A DNA stretch of 32,603 nucleotides from Limnohabitans sp. Rim8 (GTDB taxonomy: Bacteria; Pseudomonadota; Gammaproteobacteria; Burkholderiales; Burkholderiaceae_C). Numbering within the stretch: position 1 is the first letter of the stretch; each line of letters begins with the position of its first letter. A program made the translations under genes and the position numbers. A model generated the notes under the pieces. It did not search any database. It saw only the letters and a list, made by a program, of their open reading frames with translations, and was not told the DNA's origin. The stretch is taken from contig CAMDKK010000047.1 of the NCBI GenBank assembly GCA_945901045.1, positions 1-32,603 of the forward strand, written 5' to 3'. Of the stretch, positions 19,990 through 28,439 are shown one piece after another.

Positions 19990-20182
19990 GTCTGCACGAT
20001 CTGCACAAACCCAAGGGCATGCTGCAAAACCGGAAATCCTGTCTGTTGGTGTGACTTAAGTTAAGGATGACAGTCGCCAAATACAAGGGCCTCGAATAAA
20101 TCAAAAACACCTGCGCAAGGAACACCATCAAACCCTGCATTTTACCCTCTCGCTCGCCGCCTAATCGCCGATAATCCGGATA

Positions 20183-20503
20183 ATGCCCCGCACACAGCCA
20201 ATCAGAAGACACAACCAAGCCCAATCATTGCTGCAGGCGGCACAAGACTCTCCGACACTGGCGCAACTAACTTCGCTGATGCAGGAATCGAGGCGAAGGC
20301 TGCGATCGCTCGATTCTCTGATACCGCCCAACTTGCGCACAGCCCTCCAAGCCGGCCCCATTGAGGGCTCAGATTGGTGTATTTTGGTCAGTAGCAACGC
20401 AGCGGCAGCCAAACTTCGGCAAATGTTGCCAGCCATGCAAGCGCATTTGCACAGCAAAGGGCACGAAGTTCAAACAATTCGGTTGAAAGTTTTATCGCTG
20501 TAA
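20183..20503 (+). CDS. DUF721/DciA-like protein
   Basis: Small protein of 106 residues resembling the DUF721 family, which includes DciA, a loader for the replicative helicase in bacteria without DnaC. The visible match is the helix-rich N-terminal part and the segment with WCILVSSNAAAAKLRQMLPAM, followed by a short beta-rich end (EVQTIRLKVLSL). It is divergent from secA, a location where Burkholderiales often carry this gene. Assignment to DciA function is by family and context only. I see no enzymatic motif. Confidence 0.68.
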   Translation: MPRTQPIRRHNQAQSLLQAAQDSPTLAQLTSLMQESRRRLRSLDSLIPPNLRTALQAGPIEGSDWCILVSSNAAAAKLRQMLPAMQAHLHSKGHEVQTIRLKVLSL

Positions 20504-20539
20504 CCGCTATTCAGAAGTTGCAGCGTTTCAAGCCACCAT

Positions 20540-20569
20540 AAAAAAACCTGCAACATTTGCATGTGCAGG
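20540..20569 (-). terminator. Rho-independent terminator after tRNA-Thr
   Basis: On the minus strand CCTGCACAT pairs with ATG-TGCAGG around a GCAA loop (nine pairs, one bulged T), followed directly by seven T. It lies 28 bp past the encoded CCA end of tRNA-Thr. Strong terminator for the tRNA transcript. Confidence 0.85.
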
Positions 20570-20597
20570 ATTGAAAAACTCAAAGAGTTTGTTGATT

Positions 20598-20673
20598 TGG
20601 TGCCGCTTGTCGGATTCGAACTGACGACCTACCGCTTACAAGGCGGGTGCTCTACCAACTGAGCTAAAGCGGC
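20598..20673 (-). tRNA. tRNA-Thr (anticodon TGT)
   Basis: 76-nt cloverleaf with encoded CCA. The acceptor stem GCCGCTT/AAGCGGC pairs fully, the D-arm is GCTC-AGTTGGTA-GAGC, the anticodon loop CTTGTAA has anticodon TGT (reads ACA and wobble Thr codons), and the T-loop is TTCGAAT. Two stem mismatches are visible: C27-T43 at the top of the anticodon stem, and A52-C62 in the T-stem (GTCAG/CCGAC). A TAGAAT -10 box lies 11 bp upstream (complement of 20684-20689). Followed by a terminator. Confidence 0.95.
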
Positions 20674-20683
20674 AACGGTCTGT

Positions 20684-20689
20684 ATTCTA
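20684..20689 (-). promoter_or_regulatory. Candidate -10 box for tRNA-Thr
   Basis: TAGAAT on the minus strand, about 10 bp before the tRNA 5' end, fits a promoter between sspB and the tRNA. No good -35 is seen at 17 bp, so the tRNA could also be processed from the sspB transcript. Confidence 0.35.
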
Positions 20690-20723
20690 ACTGTAAGAGA
20701 GGGCATTTAAGCCCAAAAAAGAA

Positions 20724-21200
20724 TTATTTGATGCGTGTCAGTGTGGGGCGCGGTGCAGAATTTGGTGTCGTTGAAACATCGGTTTCATCTGCTTTTCCAG
20801 CAGCAGGAACTGCTGCCAGACCTGCAGAGGGCGACTCAACGGTTTTCACTGCTTCAAACTGCTGCACCGCACGTTGTGCACGATTTACAGGGAAGGACAT
20901 GCCTTGCCCATTCTCTCGGGCATAAATTGCCATGACACGGTCCATGGGGACCATGATGTCACGTGGTTTTCCACCAAAGCGTGCTTTGAATTCAATGAAG
21001 TCATTGCCCAACTTTAAGGAACTCGTGGCATCAAAACTCACATTCAAAACAATCTCACCATCTTTCACATACTCGCGTGGCACTTGAACAGTTTCGTCCA
21101 CCATCACGGCCACATAAGGCGTAAATCCATTGTCTGTGCACCACTCATACAAAGCCCTTAGCAGGTAAGGGCGAGTAGATGGAGTTTCTTCTGGCTTCAT
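20724..21200 (-). CDS. sspB: ClpXP protease specificity-enhancing factor SspB
   Basis: Adaptor that binds the ssrA tag of stalled-ribosome products and delivers them to ClpXP. The folded domain (about 1-115) shows STRPYLLRALYEWC, TPYVAVMVDE and IMVPMDRVMAIYARENGQGM. A flexible linker rich in A, S, P and T follows. The tail ends PRPTLTRIK, which fits the short C-terminal ClpX-binding motif. 158 residues. The ATG was chosen for its GAGGTG 5 nt upstream, rather than a GTG two codons earlier. It lies 34 bp after sspA, the standard pair. Confidence 0.94.
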   Translation of the reverse strand: MKPEETPSTRPYLLRALYEWCTDNGFTPYVAVMVDETVQVPREYVKDGEIVLNVSFDATSSLKLGNDFIEFKARFGGKPRDIMVPMDRVMAIYARENGQGMSFPVNRAQRAVQQFEAVKTVESPSAGLAAVPAAGKADETDVSTTPNSAPRPTLTRIK

Positions 21201-21234
21201 GAACACCTCAAATGTCTTCAGGTGGATGGTGTGC

Positions 21235-21846
21235 TTACTTGCGCATGACCTTTTCTGAGGGTGTCAGTGCTTCGATGTAAGCTGGACGAGAAAATATACG
21301 CTCCGCATATTTGAGCAAGGGCGCCGCATTTTTGCTTAAATCAATGCCGTAATAATCCAAGCGCCAAAGCAAAGGAGCAATCGCCACGTCAAGCATCGAG
21401 AAATTATCACCCAGCATGAACTTGTTCTTCAAAAACACGGGGGCCAATTGCGTCAAGCGATCGCGAATGTGGGCGCGGGCTTTTTCCAACGCTTTGTCAT
21501 TGCCCTTGAGCGCACGGTTTTCCAAAGTCACCACATGCACAAACAGCTCTTTCTCAAAATTGAGCAAGAACAAACGCACACGTGCCCGATCCACTGGATC
21601 ACCGGGCATCAATTGCGGATGCGGAAAACGCTCGTCGATGTACTCGTTGATGATGTTGGACTCGTACAAGATCAAGTCGCGCTCCACCAGAATCGGTACC
21701 TGACCGTAAGGATTCATCACATTGATGTCTTCCGGCTTGTTGTACAGATCGACGTCACGGATTTCAAAATCCATGCCTTTTTCAAACAACACAAAACGGC
21801 AACGATGAGAAAAGGGACAGGTAGTTCCTGAATAAAGCACCATCAT
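21235..21846 (-). CDS. sspA: Stringent starvation protein A
   Basis: Glutathione S-transferase-fold protein that binds RNA polymerase and acts in stress and stationary-phase gene control; it is not expected to be a GST enzyme. The N-terminal thioredoxin-like half shows LYSGTTCPFSHRCR and NPYGQVPILVERDLILYESNIINEYIDERFPHP; the C-terminal helical half ends with SRPAYIEALTPSEK. 203 residues from the ATG with AGGAG 8 nt upstream; a second ATG follows at once. A strong terminator lies only 20 bp upstream, between petC and this gene. Confidence 0.95.
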   Translation of the reverse strand: MMVLYSGTTCPFSHRCRFVLFEKGMDFEIRDVDLYNKPEDINVMNPYGQVPILVERDLILYESNIINEYIDERFPHPQLMPGDPVDRARVRLFLLNFEKELFVHVVTLENRALKGNDKALEKARAHIRDRLTQLAPVFLKNKFMLGDNFSMLDVAIAPLLWRLDYYGIDLSKNAAPLLKYAERIFSRPAYIEALTPSEKVMRK

Positions 21847-21865
21847 GGGGAAGACTCCTAAAATC

Positions 21866-21904
21866 AAAAAAGAGTGGGAAGCCAATTGTCTGGCTTACCC
21901 ACTC
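21866..21904 (-). terminator. Strong rho-independent terminator between petC and sspA
   Basis: On the minus strand GAGTGGG-T-AAGCCA pairs with TGGCTT-CCCACTC (13 pairs, one bulged T, 6-nt loop), followed by six T. A second, smaller hairpin with arms TGCCCG (21910-21915) / CGGGCA (21927-21932) sits just after the petC stop codon. Together they should end the petABC transcript. Confidence 0.9.
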
Positions 21905-21940
21905 CATACTGCCCGAACTGAACAGCCGGGCATCGAAGGT

Positions 21941-22705
21941 TTACTTGATGTCTTTCCAGTACGCCACATTCAATCGCCAAGCGATGAATGTGAAGAAAGT
22001 CAAGAAGATCAAAACCCACACACCAATACGCACACGGATATTTTGTGAAGGTTCTGCCATCCATTGCAAATAGTTGACCAAGTCACCAACCGCTTGGTCG
22101 TACTGTAAAGGAGTCATTGCACCCGGCTTGGCTTGTTCCCAACCTTTGAACACATTCACCTCGTGTCCATGATCTTGTTTCGTGTCATAAACAGGGCGAC
22201 GCTCTCCTTGCAGTTCCCACAGCACATTAGGCATGCCGACATTGGGATACGCCAGGTTGTTCCATCCAGTTGGTTTGCTTTCGTCACGGTAGTAAGTGCG
22301 CAGGTAAGTGTACAAATAATCCGCACCAGTGCCGCCATGTCCAGAGCGCGAACGGGCTATCAAGGTCAGGTCGGGTGGATTTGCGCCGAACCACAGCGCA
22401 GCTTGCGTGGGATCGATAGCCGAACGCATGGTGTCACCGACCTTGTCGGTCGTGAACAACAAGTTGTCTTTGATTTGCTGTTCGGTCAAACCGATGTCTT
22501 TCAATCGGTTAAAACGCATGAAAGATGCAGAGTGACAGTTCAGACAGTAATTGACAAACAGCTTTGCGCCGTTTTGCAAAGAAGCCAGATCGTTTGTTTT
22601 GACTGGTGCTTTGTCCCAGGTGATACCGTCTGAAGAGGCTTGAACACCACCGATCAGGCTCAATGCCAAAGCCAATCCAGCAGTCAGTTTTTGAATCATT
22701 TTCAT
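21941..22705 (-). CDS. petC: Cytochrome c1, bc1 complex
   Basis: Haem c subunit of ubiquinol:cytochrome c reductase; takes electrons from the Rieske protein and passes them to a soluble cytochrome c. The signal peptide (MKMIQKLTAGLALALSLIGGVQAS) is followed by the haem motif CLNCH at 54-58. The likely axial Met lies in GMPNVLWELQG. A single C-terminal membrane anchor (VWVLIFLTFFTFIAW) holds it in the inner membrane. 254 residues. The ATG follows GGAGAG by 8 nt. It starts 19 bp after petB as last gene of petABC. Confidence 0.97.
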   Translation of the reverse strand: MKMIQKLTAGLALALSLIGGVQASSDGITWDKAPVKTNDLASLQNGAKLFVNYCLNCHSASFMRFNRLKDIGLTEQQIKDNLLFTTDKVGDTMRSAIDPTQAALWFGANPPDLTLIARSRSGHGGTGADYLYTYLRTYYRDESKPTGWNNLAYPNVGMPNVLWELQGERRPVYDTKQDHGHEVNVFKGWEQAKPGAMTPLQYDQAVGDLVNYLQWMAEPSQNIRVRIGVWVLIFLTFFTFIAWRLNVAYWKDIK

Positions 22706-22724
22706 TTTCGAGTCTCTCCAGGTC

Positions 22725-24164
22725 TTAGTGCGCAACGAAAGTCACACGGTCTGGCACTTGTTTGGGCGTGCCCAACTGGCTCCACCAAGGCATGAGCAAA
22801 AAGAAACCAAAATAAAACAGGGAGCCAACTTGTGACACGCGCTCGCCAATCAATGAGGGAGGTTGCACGCCCAAGTAACCCAAAATCAAGAAGTTGATCA
22901 CGAACACTGCATACATGTATTTGTGCCAGTCAGGACGGTAACGGATCGACTTGACCGGGCTGTTGTCTAGCCAAGGCAAGAAGAACAAAATCACAACAGC
23001 GCCCCCCATCACGACAACACCCCAGAATTTGGCGTCAATCGACAGCATAAGCAAAGACAAGACCACTGCACCACCGACCACGATGCCTTTGAGCAAGGAT
23101 GGCAATTTGCCCTTGAGTACCGCTAATGCCGCACCGCCGACCACGCAAGCGATCAGGGCGTACATCATCTCGCTGGTGATGGCACGCAACATCGAATAAT
23201 AGGGTGTGAAATACCAAACAGGCGCGATGTGCAAAGGCGTCTTCAAAGGATCGGCAGGAATGAAGTTGTTGTATTCCAGGAAGTAGCCACCCAACTCCGG
23301 CGCAAAGAACACGATGGCGGAGAACACCATCAAGAACAAGCTGACAGAATAAATGTCGTGCACCGTGTAATAAGGATGGAATGGAATGCCGTCAAGAGGA
23401 TGCCCGTTGGCATCTTTGGGCGCATTCGGGGCCTTAATTTCCACGCCATCAGGGTTGTTCGAGCCCACTTCGTGCAAAGCAATGATGTGCGCCACCACCA
23501 AGCCTAAAAGAACCAATGGCACCGCGATCACATGGAAGCTGAAGAAACGGTTCAGGGTGGCATCACCCACCACAAAGTCACCACGGATTAGCAAAGCCAA
23601 ATCGGGGCCAATCAAAGGAATGGCCGAGAACAAGTTCACGATCACCTGGGCACCCCAGTAAGACATTTGGCCCCATGGAAGCAAATAGCCCATGAAGGCT
23701 TCAGCCATCAGGCACAAGAAAATCGCACAACCAAATACCCAGACCAGCTCGCGCGGCTTGCGGTAACTGCCGTAAATCAGGCCGCGGAACATGTGCAGAT
23801 AGACCACCACAAAAAACGCAGATGCGCCGGTGGAGTGCATGTAGCGGATTAACCAGCCCCAAGGAACGTCGCGCATGATGTACTCGACAGAAGCAAACGC
23901 CACTGCAGGGGCGCCGATGATGCCGCCCACAGGGTTGGCATCGGGCTTGTAGTGCATCACCAAAAATATACCTGTCACGATTTGGATCACGAGAACCAGC
24001 AAGGACAATGCACCAAAAACATACCAGATATTCAAGTTTTTGGAAGCGTAGTACTCGCTCATGTGGGCTTTAAACAGCTCGGTTGCCGGAAAGCGGTTGT
24101 CCACCCAGTTCATCAACTTGGCGCCAACAGGAGCGTTCGGAGAGATTTCTTTGAATTCAGCCAT
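22725..24164 (-). CDS. petB: Cytochrome b, bc1 complex
   Basis: Core membrane subunit holding the bL and bH haems and the Qo and Qi quinone sites. Haem ligands are H110, H124, H211 and H226. Eight transmembrane helices are expected and visible. The ef-loop motif of the Qo site reads PVWY (315-318) where mitochondrial and alphaproteobacterial proteins have PEWY, a difference I recall from some other proteobacteria. 479 residues; a C-terminal extension ends in TPKQVPDRVTFVAH. petA ends 11 bp upstream. Confidence 0.97.
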   Translation of the reverse strand: MAEFKEISPNAPVGAKLMNWVDNRFPATELFKAHMSEYYASKNLNIWYVFGALSLLVLVIQIVTGIFLVMHYKPDANPVGGIIGAPAVAFASVEYIMRDVPWGWLIRYMHSTGASAFFVVVYLHMFRGLIYGSYRKPRELVWVFGCAIFLCLMAEAFMGYLLPWGQMSYWGAQVIVNLFSAIPLIGPDLALLIRGDFVVGDATLNRFFSFHVIAVPLVLLGLVVAHIIALHEVGSNNPDGVEIKAPNAPKDANGHPLDGIPFHPYYTVHDIYSVSLFLMVFSAIVFFAPELGGYFLEYNNFIPADPLKTPLHIAPVWYFTPYYSMLRAITSEMMYALIACVVGGAALAVLKGKLPSLLKGIVVGGAVVLSLLMLSIDAKFWGVVVMGGAVVILFFLPWLDNSPVKSIRYRPDWHKYMYAVFVINFLILGYLGVQPPSLIGERVSQVGSLFYFGFFLLMPWWSQLGTPKQVPDRVTFVAH

Positions 24165-24175
24165 GGTGTCTTGCC

Positions 24176-24772
24176 TTAAGCCTTCTTGTCTTCACCGACC
24201 AACAATTTGGTCTCAGAAAGGTACATATGGGGGGGCACTTCCAGATTGTCCGGAGCGGGTTTATTTTTGAATACACGACCGGCCAAATCAAACGTCGAGC
24301 CATGGCAAGCGCAGAGAAATCCACCTTGCCAGTCATCTGGCAGTGAAGGCTGGGGGCCTGCAGTGAGCCTGTCACCTGGTGAGCAACCCAAGTGGGTACA
24401 AATGCCTACTGCCACCATGAATTCCGGCTTGATGGAGCGATGTCCATTCTTGGCGTATTCAGGCGTAGGATAGGCACTTCGTGCTGATTGAGGGTCAGCC
24501 AACTGAGCATCTGACTTTTTCAAAGCTTCGACTTGCTCGGTCGTTCGACGGATGATCCAAACGGGCTTTCCGCGCCACTCCACTGTCTTTTTTTCTCCGG
24601 GTTTGATGTCCGAAATATCGACCTCCACTGCAGCGCCTGCAGCTTTCGCCCGCTCGGAAGGTTGAAAGCTGCTGATGAAGGGGGTGGCGACAAATCCGGC
24701 GCCTACGGCGCCTGCACCAACGGAGGCAAGCAGCCAAGTCCGCTTGCTGCTGTCGACTGGGGTGTCACTCAT
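24176..24772 (-). CDS. petA: Rieske iron-sulfur protein, bc1 complex
   Basis: Carries the 2Fe-2S cluster that takes the first electron from ubiquinol. Cluster ligands are C125/H127 (CTHLGC) and C154/H157 (CACHGS), with C130-C156 as the disulfide pair. The N-terminal anchor (WLLASVGAGAVGAGFVATPFI) is preceded by SKRTWLL: the Tat twin-arginine position here reads KR rather than RR. 198 residues, normal for the group. First gene of petABC; a weak -10 (TACAAT, complement of 24812-24817) lies about 40 bp upstream. Divergent from mscL. Confidence 0.97.
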   Translation of the reverse strand: MSDTPVDSSKRTWLLASVGAGAVGAGFVATPFISSFQPSERAKAAGAAVEVDISDIKPGEKKTVEWRGKPVWIIRRTTEQVEALKKSDAQLADPQSARSAYPTPEYAKNGHRSIKPEFMVAVGICTHLGCSPGDRLTAGPQPSLPDDWQGGFLCACHGSTFDLAGRVFKNKPAPDNLEVPPHMYLSETKLLVGEDKKA

Positions 24773-24912
24773 GGGAATCCTCTAGCAAGTCTGTGTAAGG
24801 GTTAACCTTGGATTGTAGCTGAGTGAAACTTGCCTTAGAGAGACCTTACCCGCAAAAGAAAATGGTGGCTTTTCAGCTACATTAGTATTTTTTAACTATT
24901 TAAGGCTCATTC

Positions 24913-25332
24913 ATGTCAATTGCGAAAGAATTTAAAGAGTTTGCATTAAAAGGCAATGTGATGGATTTGGCAGTCGGCGTCATCATTGGCGGCGCCTTCG
25001 GGAAGATTGTGGATTCGATTGTGGGCGACCTGATCATGCCCTTGGTGAGTCGTGTGTTTGGTGGGCTCGATTTTTCCAATTACTACCTGGCCTTGTCGGG
25101 TCAAACTGCAGGGCTGTCGCTGGTTGAAGCCAAAAAACTGGGCGCCGTATTTGCCTACGGCAGCTTTATCACAGTGGCCTTCAATTTCGTGATTCTGGCA
25201 TTCATCATCTTCATGATGGTCAAACAGATGAATCGCATGTACCGCCAAGAGGCACCAGCGGTGCAAGCACCTGATGTTACGTCTGAAGACGTGTTGCTGC
25301 TGCGCGAGATTCGCGACAGCCTGCGCAAGTAA
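24913..25332 (+). CDS. mscL: Large-conductance mechanosensitive channel MscL
   Basis: Homopentameric inner-membrane channel that opens at high membrane tension to release solutes during hypo-osmotic shock. The N-terminal amphipathic helix ([34 protein letters not shown]) runs into TM1. The periplasmic loop has [12 protein letters not shown]2 is [20 protein letters not shown]. The acidic and basic C-terminal bundle ends in [12 protein letters not shown]-like text ([13 protein letters not shown]). 139 residues. It converges on pdxA with only three bases between stop codons. Confidence 0.97.
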   Translation: MSIAKEFKEFALKGNVMDLAVGVIIGGAFGKIVDSIVGDLIMPLVSRVFGGLDFSNYYLALSGQTAGLSLVEAKKLGAVFAYGSFITVAFNFVILAFIIFMMVKQMNRMYRQEAPAVQAPDVTSEDVLLLREIRDSLRK

Positions 25333-25335
25333 ATA

Positions 25336-26406
25336 TCACGCGCGGTGCGCCACCAGCGCACGCGCCATACGGATCGCTTCCAACATGCTGGAGGCATCTG
25401 CAATGCCTTGACCTGCGATGTCAAAGGCCGTCCCATGGTCCGGACTGGTGCGCACCAGCGGCAGACCCAAGGTCACATTAACCCCATGTTCAACACCCAT
25501 GTATTTCACCGGAATTAAGCCTTGGTCGTGGTACATGGCAATCACAACATCAAATTCGCCTTCATGCGCAGAAGTTCGTCTGGCGCGCATGAAGACCGTG
25601 TCCGGGGCAATGGGGCCCTGCACATTCACACCTTGCGCACGAGCTAAAGCCACAGCAGGTGAAATGATCTCGATCTCCTCACGACCGAACAATCCACCTT
25701 CGCCTGCATGAGGGTTTAAGCCTGCCACCGCAATACGCGGCGAACGCCCGAGAGTGGCCCGCAAAGCTTCATGGGTAATGCCAATGGTCTCCATGACATT
25801 CGGCAAAGTCACTGCCTCAATGGCCTGTCTCAAGGACACATGAATACTGACCAACACTGTGCGCAATTCTTGGTTCGCCAGCATCATTCGCACAGGAACT
25901 TCAGCCACAGGCTTTTGAATGAAATCAGCCGCCTCTGCCTGCAACAACTCTGTATGCCCGGGGTAGCGATCGTAAGGTGGGCCTGCGGCAGACAAGGCTT
26001 CTTTATGCAAAGGGGCGGTCACAACGGCACTGACATCCGCTTTCAAGGCAGCACGCACCGCCCAAAAAACGCAGTCTCCAGCCGCCTTGCCCGCTTCGGC
26101 GCACACCTGCCCCCAGGGCAATACCGACATGGCTGGGATAACCTGCAGTACAGGAATGCAGCGCGGCGGAACCGATAAGGCCTCGGCTGCATTTTCGAGT
26201 TCTATCACCGGCCACCGCGATGCCACATGGAGGGCATGAACGGCTCGCCGCAACACCCCGACATCGCCGACCACAAAGGCACCCCGCGTCGCCTGAGGAT
26301 CTTGTGCAAAAGATTTGACAATGATTTCTGGGCCAATACCGCAAGGGTCGCCCATGGTGATCGCCAAAGCTTGGCGATCAGCTGAAAGCGAGGTTGTGAC
26401 TTTCAT
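25336..26406 (-). CDS. pdxA: 4-hydroxythreonine-4-phosphate dehydrogenase
   Basis: Metal- and NAD-dependent oxidation step of the DXP-dependent pyridoxal phosphate pathway. The start ALAITMGDPCGIGPEI is diagnostic; PLHKEAL and GHTELL hold substrate contacts, and AMYHDQGLIPVKY carries a metal-binding His. 356 residues, slightly longer than E. coli (329) because of a short N-terminal lead. It follows nif3 by 6 bp on the minus strand. Confidence 0.96.
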   Translation of the reverse strand: MKVTTSLSADRQALAITMGDPCGIGPEIIVKSFAQDPQATRGAFVVGDVGVLRRAVHALHVASRWPVIELENAAEALSVPPRCIPVLQVIPAMSVLPWGQVCAEAGKAAGDCVFWAVRAALKADVSAVVTAPLHKEALSAAGPPYDRYPGHTELLQAEAADFIQKPVAEVPVRMMLANQELRTVLVSIHVSLRQAIEAVTLPNVMETIGITHEALRATLGRSPRIAVAGLNPHAGEGGLFGREEIEIISPAVALARAQGVNVQGPIAPDTVFMRARRTSAHEGEFDVVIAMYHDQGLIPVKYMGVEHGVNVTLGLPLVRTSPDHGTAFDIAGQGIADASSMLEAIRMARALVAHRA

Positions 26407-26412
26407 GAGCGG

Positions 26413-27168
26413 TCAGGCAGGATTGTCTATATCAATGAATTGATGAGCCAACCCGAAGCTTTGCGCCACGTGTGAGGCCACAGCCTGCGCCCCATACCGC
26501 TCGCTTGCATGGTGGCCGCATGCCAGGAAGGCGACCCCCATTTCGTGGGCGTAATGCATTTGAGGCTCTGAAATCTCACCTGTTAAAAATGCGTCTGCGC
26601 CAGCGGCAATGGCCTCTTCAAAATAGCCCTGCGCACCGCCTGTACACCAAGCCAAACGGCTAAGCTCACGTCCGACAGGATCAATGCAAGTCACTCGCCG
26701 TCCCAAAGTGAGGGCCACGTGATCAGCCAGCTTCTGCGCATTCTCAAAGACCAGCGGCCCTGAGTGACCCAGGCAAGCCAGCTTGTTTTCACCAAACCAG
26801 TCCGTAATTTCAAAACCCAATACCTTCCCCAATTGCGCGTTGTTTCCCAGCGTCGGGTGGGCGTCGAGTGGCAAATGGTAAGCCCAGAGATTGATGTCAT
26901 GCGCCAGCAGCAGCTTCAATCGCTCTCGCATCCAGCCGACCACACGGCCGTCCTGACCACGCCAAAAAAGCCCATGGTGAACAAAAATACCGTCAGCTTT
27001 CGCATCAATGGCTGCCTCTATCAAAGCTTTGCTGGCAGTCACTCCAGAAACCAGCTTGCGAATCTGATCTCTCCCTTGCACTTGCAAGCCATTTGGACCG
27101 TAATCCTTGAAGCGTGCCGGTTGCATAAGAGCCTCAAAGGCAGATGTAAGTTGTTTGGCGTCAGTCAT
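26413..27168 (-). CDS. Nif3-like dinuclear metal-centre protein
   Basis: NIF3/DUF34 family member (YbgI-like), forming toroidal hexamers with a two-metal site per subunit. Visible metal-binding segments are FVHHGLFW in the first half and, near the C-terminus, the LACGHHASERYGAQAVA region. The start with DYGPNGLQVQG is typical. 251 residues. Biochemical role is debated for the family; a link to GTP cyclohydrolase-type or cofactor repair reactions has been suggested but is not readable here. Co-transcribed with pdxA; divergent from the protease gene. Confidence 0.92.
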   Translation of the reverse strand: MTDAKQLTSAFEALMQPARFKDYGPNGLQVQGRDQIRKLVSGVTASKALIEAAIDAKADGIFVHHGLFWRGQDGRVVGWMRERLKLLLAHDINLWAYHLPLDAHPTLGNNAQLGKVLGFEITDWFGENKLACLGHSGPLVFENAQKLADHVALTLGRRVTCIDPVGRELSRLAWCTGGAQGYFEEAIAAGADAFLTGEISEPQMHYAHEMGVAFLACGHHASERYGAQAVASHVAQSFGLAHQFIDIDNPA

Positions 27169-27256
27169 GGCTTGAAAATAGAGAAGCTGTCCTTATTGTG
27201 AGTGATGTTGAAGCGACTCGTGCATGCAATTTTCGCCACATCCCCGACAATAGCTC

Positions 27257-28420
27257 ATGAAACGATTTTGGCTTTTATTTTCTCAAACCGTGACGGTGTT
27301 GCTCGCGGTGATTTTTGTGGTCTCCACTTTGAAGCCGCAGTGGCTCATTTTTGTGCCACGTTCTGCGGGTCACCTTACCCTGCTCGAAGCGCCTGCTAGC
27401 GCCACACAACAACGTCCAGCAGGCAGTCTAAGTGAAGCCTCGCGAATTGCTTCGCCTTCAGTGGTCAGCATCAACACCAGTAAAAACGCAAAGCGCCATC
27501 ACAAAGGAGATCCTTGGTTTCGTTTTTTTAACGGTGACCCCAACGAACAAGACTTATCAGGACTTGGCAGCGGTGTGATTGTCAGCCCACAAGGCTATAT
27601 CCTCACCAACCATCACGTTGTTGAAGAGGCTGACGGCATAGAGGTTGTATTGCACGATGGACGAAAAGCCATAGCCAAAGTGATAGGTATTGACCCAGAC
27701 ACCGATTTAGCTTTGCTTAAAATTGAATTAGACAAGCTGCCTGCCATCGTCTTGGGCAACCCCGAAAAATTGCTTGTAGGCGATGTGGTTTTGGCCATCG
27801 GCAATCCTTTTGGTGTGGGTCAAACCGTGACCTCAGGCATCGTCAGCGCCTTGGGCCGCAACCATTTGGGCATCAATACTTTTGAGAATTTCATCCAAAC
27901 AGACGCGGCCATCAATCCCGGCAATTCAGGTGGTGCGTTGGTCGATGTCAATGGCCATTTGATGGGTATCAATTCGGCGATTTATTCCCGCTCTGGTGGC
28001 AGCATGGGCATCGGGTTTGCAATCCCTGTATCCACCGCTAAAACCGTCATGGACAGCCTGCTTAAAGACGGCAAAGTCACCCGCGGTTGGCTGGGTATAG
28101 AGCCCACCGAATTGTCTCCAGAATCAGCCCAAGCCTTTGGAATCGTCCCCAACGGCCCATCAGGCCAACTGCCCCAAGGGGTCATGATTGCGGGCGTTTT
28201 GCAGAATGGACCTGCTGCAAAAGCGGGTCTTAAACCCGGAGATGTCATTACACAAGTTTCCGAGCATCCGGTGCGCAATGTGTCTGAACTGTTGAGCCGG
28301 GTCGCTGCGCTCCAACCGGGGACAGCCTCAACTCTGGTTATTTTGAGGGACAACAAGCTTGTTGAATTGACTGTCAACCCAGGCACAAGGCCCCTTAGCT
28401 CTGCGTCAAAGCCCCGATAA
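27257..28420 (+). CDS. DegS/DegP-like membrane-anchored serine protease (trypsin plus one PDZ)
   Basis: Periplasmic HtrA-family protease with an N-terminal membrane segment (about 8-23, TVTVLLAVIFVV), a trypsin-like domain and a single PDZ domain (about 270-370). The catalytic triad is complete: H120 (TNHHV), D150 (DTDLALL), S224 (GNSGG). One PDZ and an uncleaved anchor make it DegS-like rather than DegP-like (two PDZ). E. coli DegS starts the sigma-E cascade by cutting RseA; no rseA or rpoE is near, so that role is only a possibility. 387 residues. Converges on tatC with 19 bp between stops; next to tat genes in many Burkholderiales. Confidence 0.92.
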   Translation: MKRFWLLFSQTVTVLLAVIFVVSTLKPQWLIFVPRSAGHLTLLEAPASATQQRPAGSLSEASRIASPSVVSINTSKNAKRHHKGDPWFRFFNGDPNEQDLSGLGSGVIVSPQGYILTNHHVVEEADGIEVVLHDGRKAIAKVIGIDPDTDLALLKIELDKLPAIVLGNPEKLLVGDVVLAIGNPFGVGQTVTSGIVSALGRNHLGINTFENFIQTDAAINPGNSGGALVDVNGHLMGINSAIYSRSGGSMGIGFAIPVSTAKTVMDSLLKDGKVTRGWLGIEPTELSPESAQAFGIVPNGPSGQLPQGVMIAGVLQNGPAAKAGLKPGDVITQVSEHPVRNVSELLSRVAALQPGTASTLVILRDNKLVELTVNPGTRPLSSASKPR

Positions 28421-28439
28421 AAGAATCAAGGTAGTTGAG

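Noticed and set aside
20703-20716. GGGC-ATTTAA-GCCC hairpin with a run of A beside it, taken as a terminator for sspB
   Set aside because: On the minus strand the T-run comes before the hairpin, not after it, and the stem has only four pairs.
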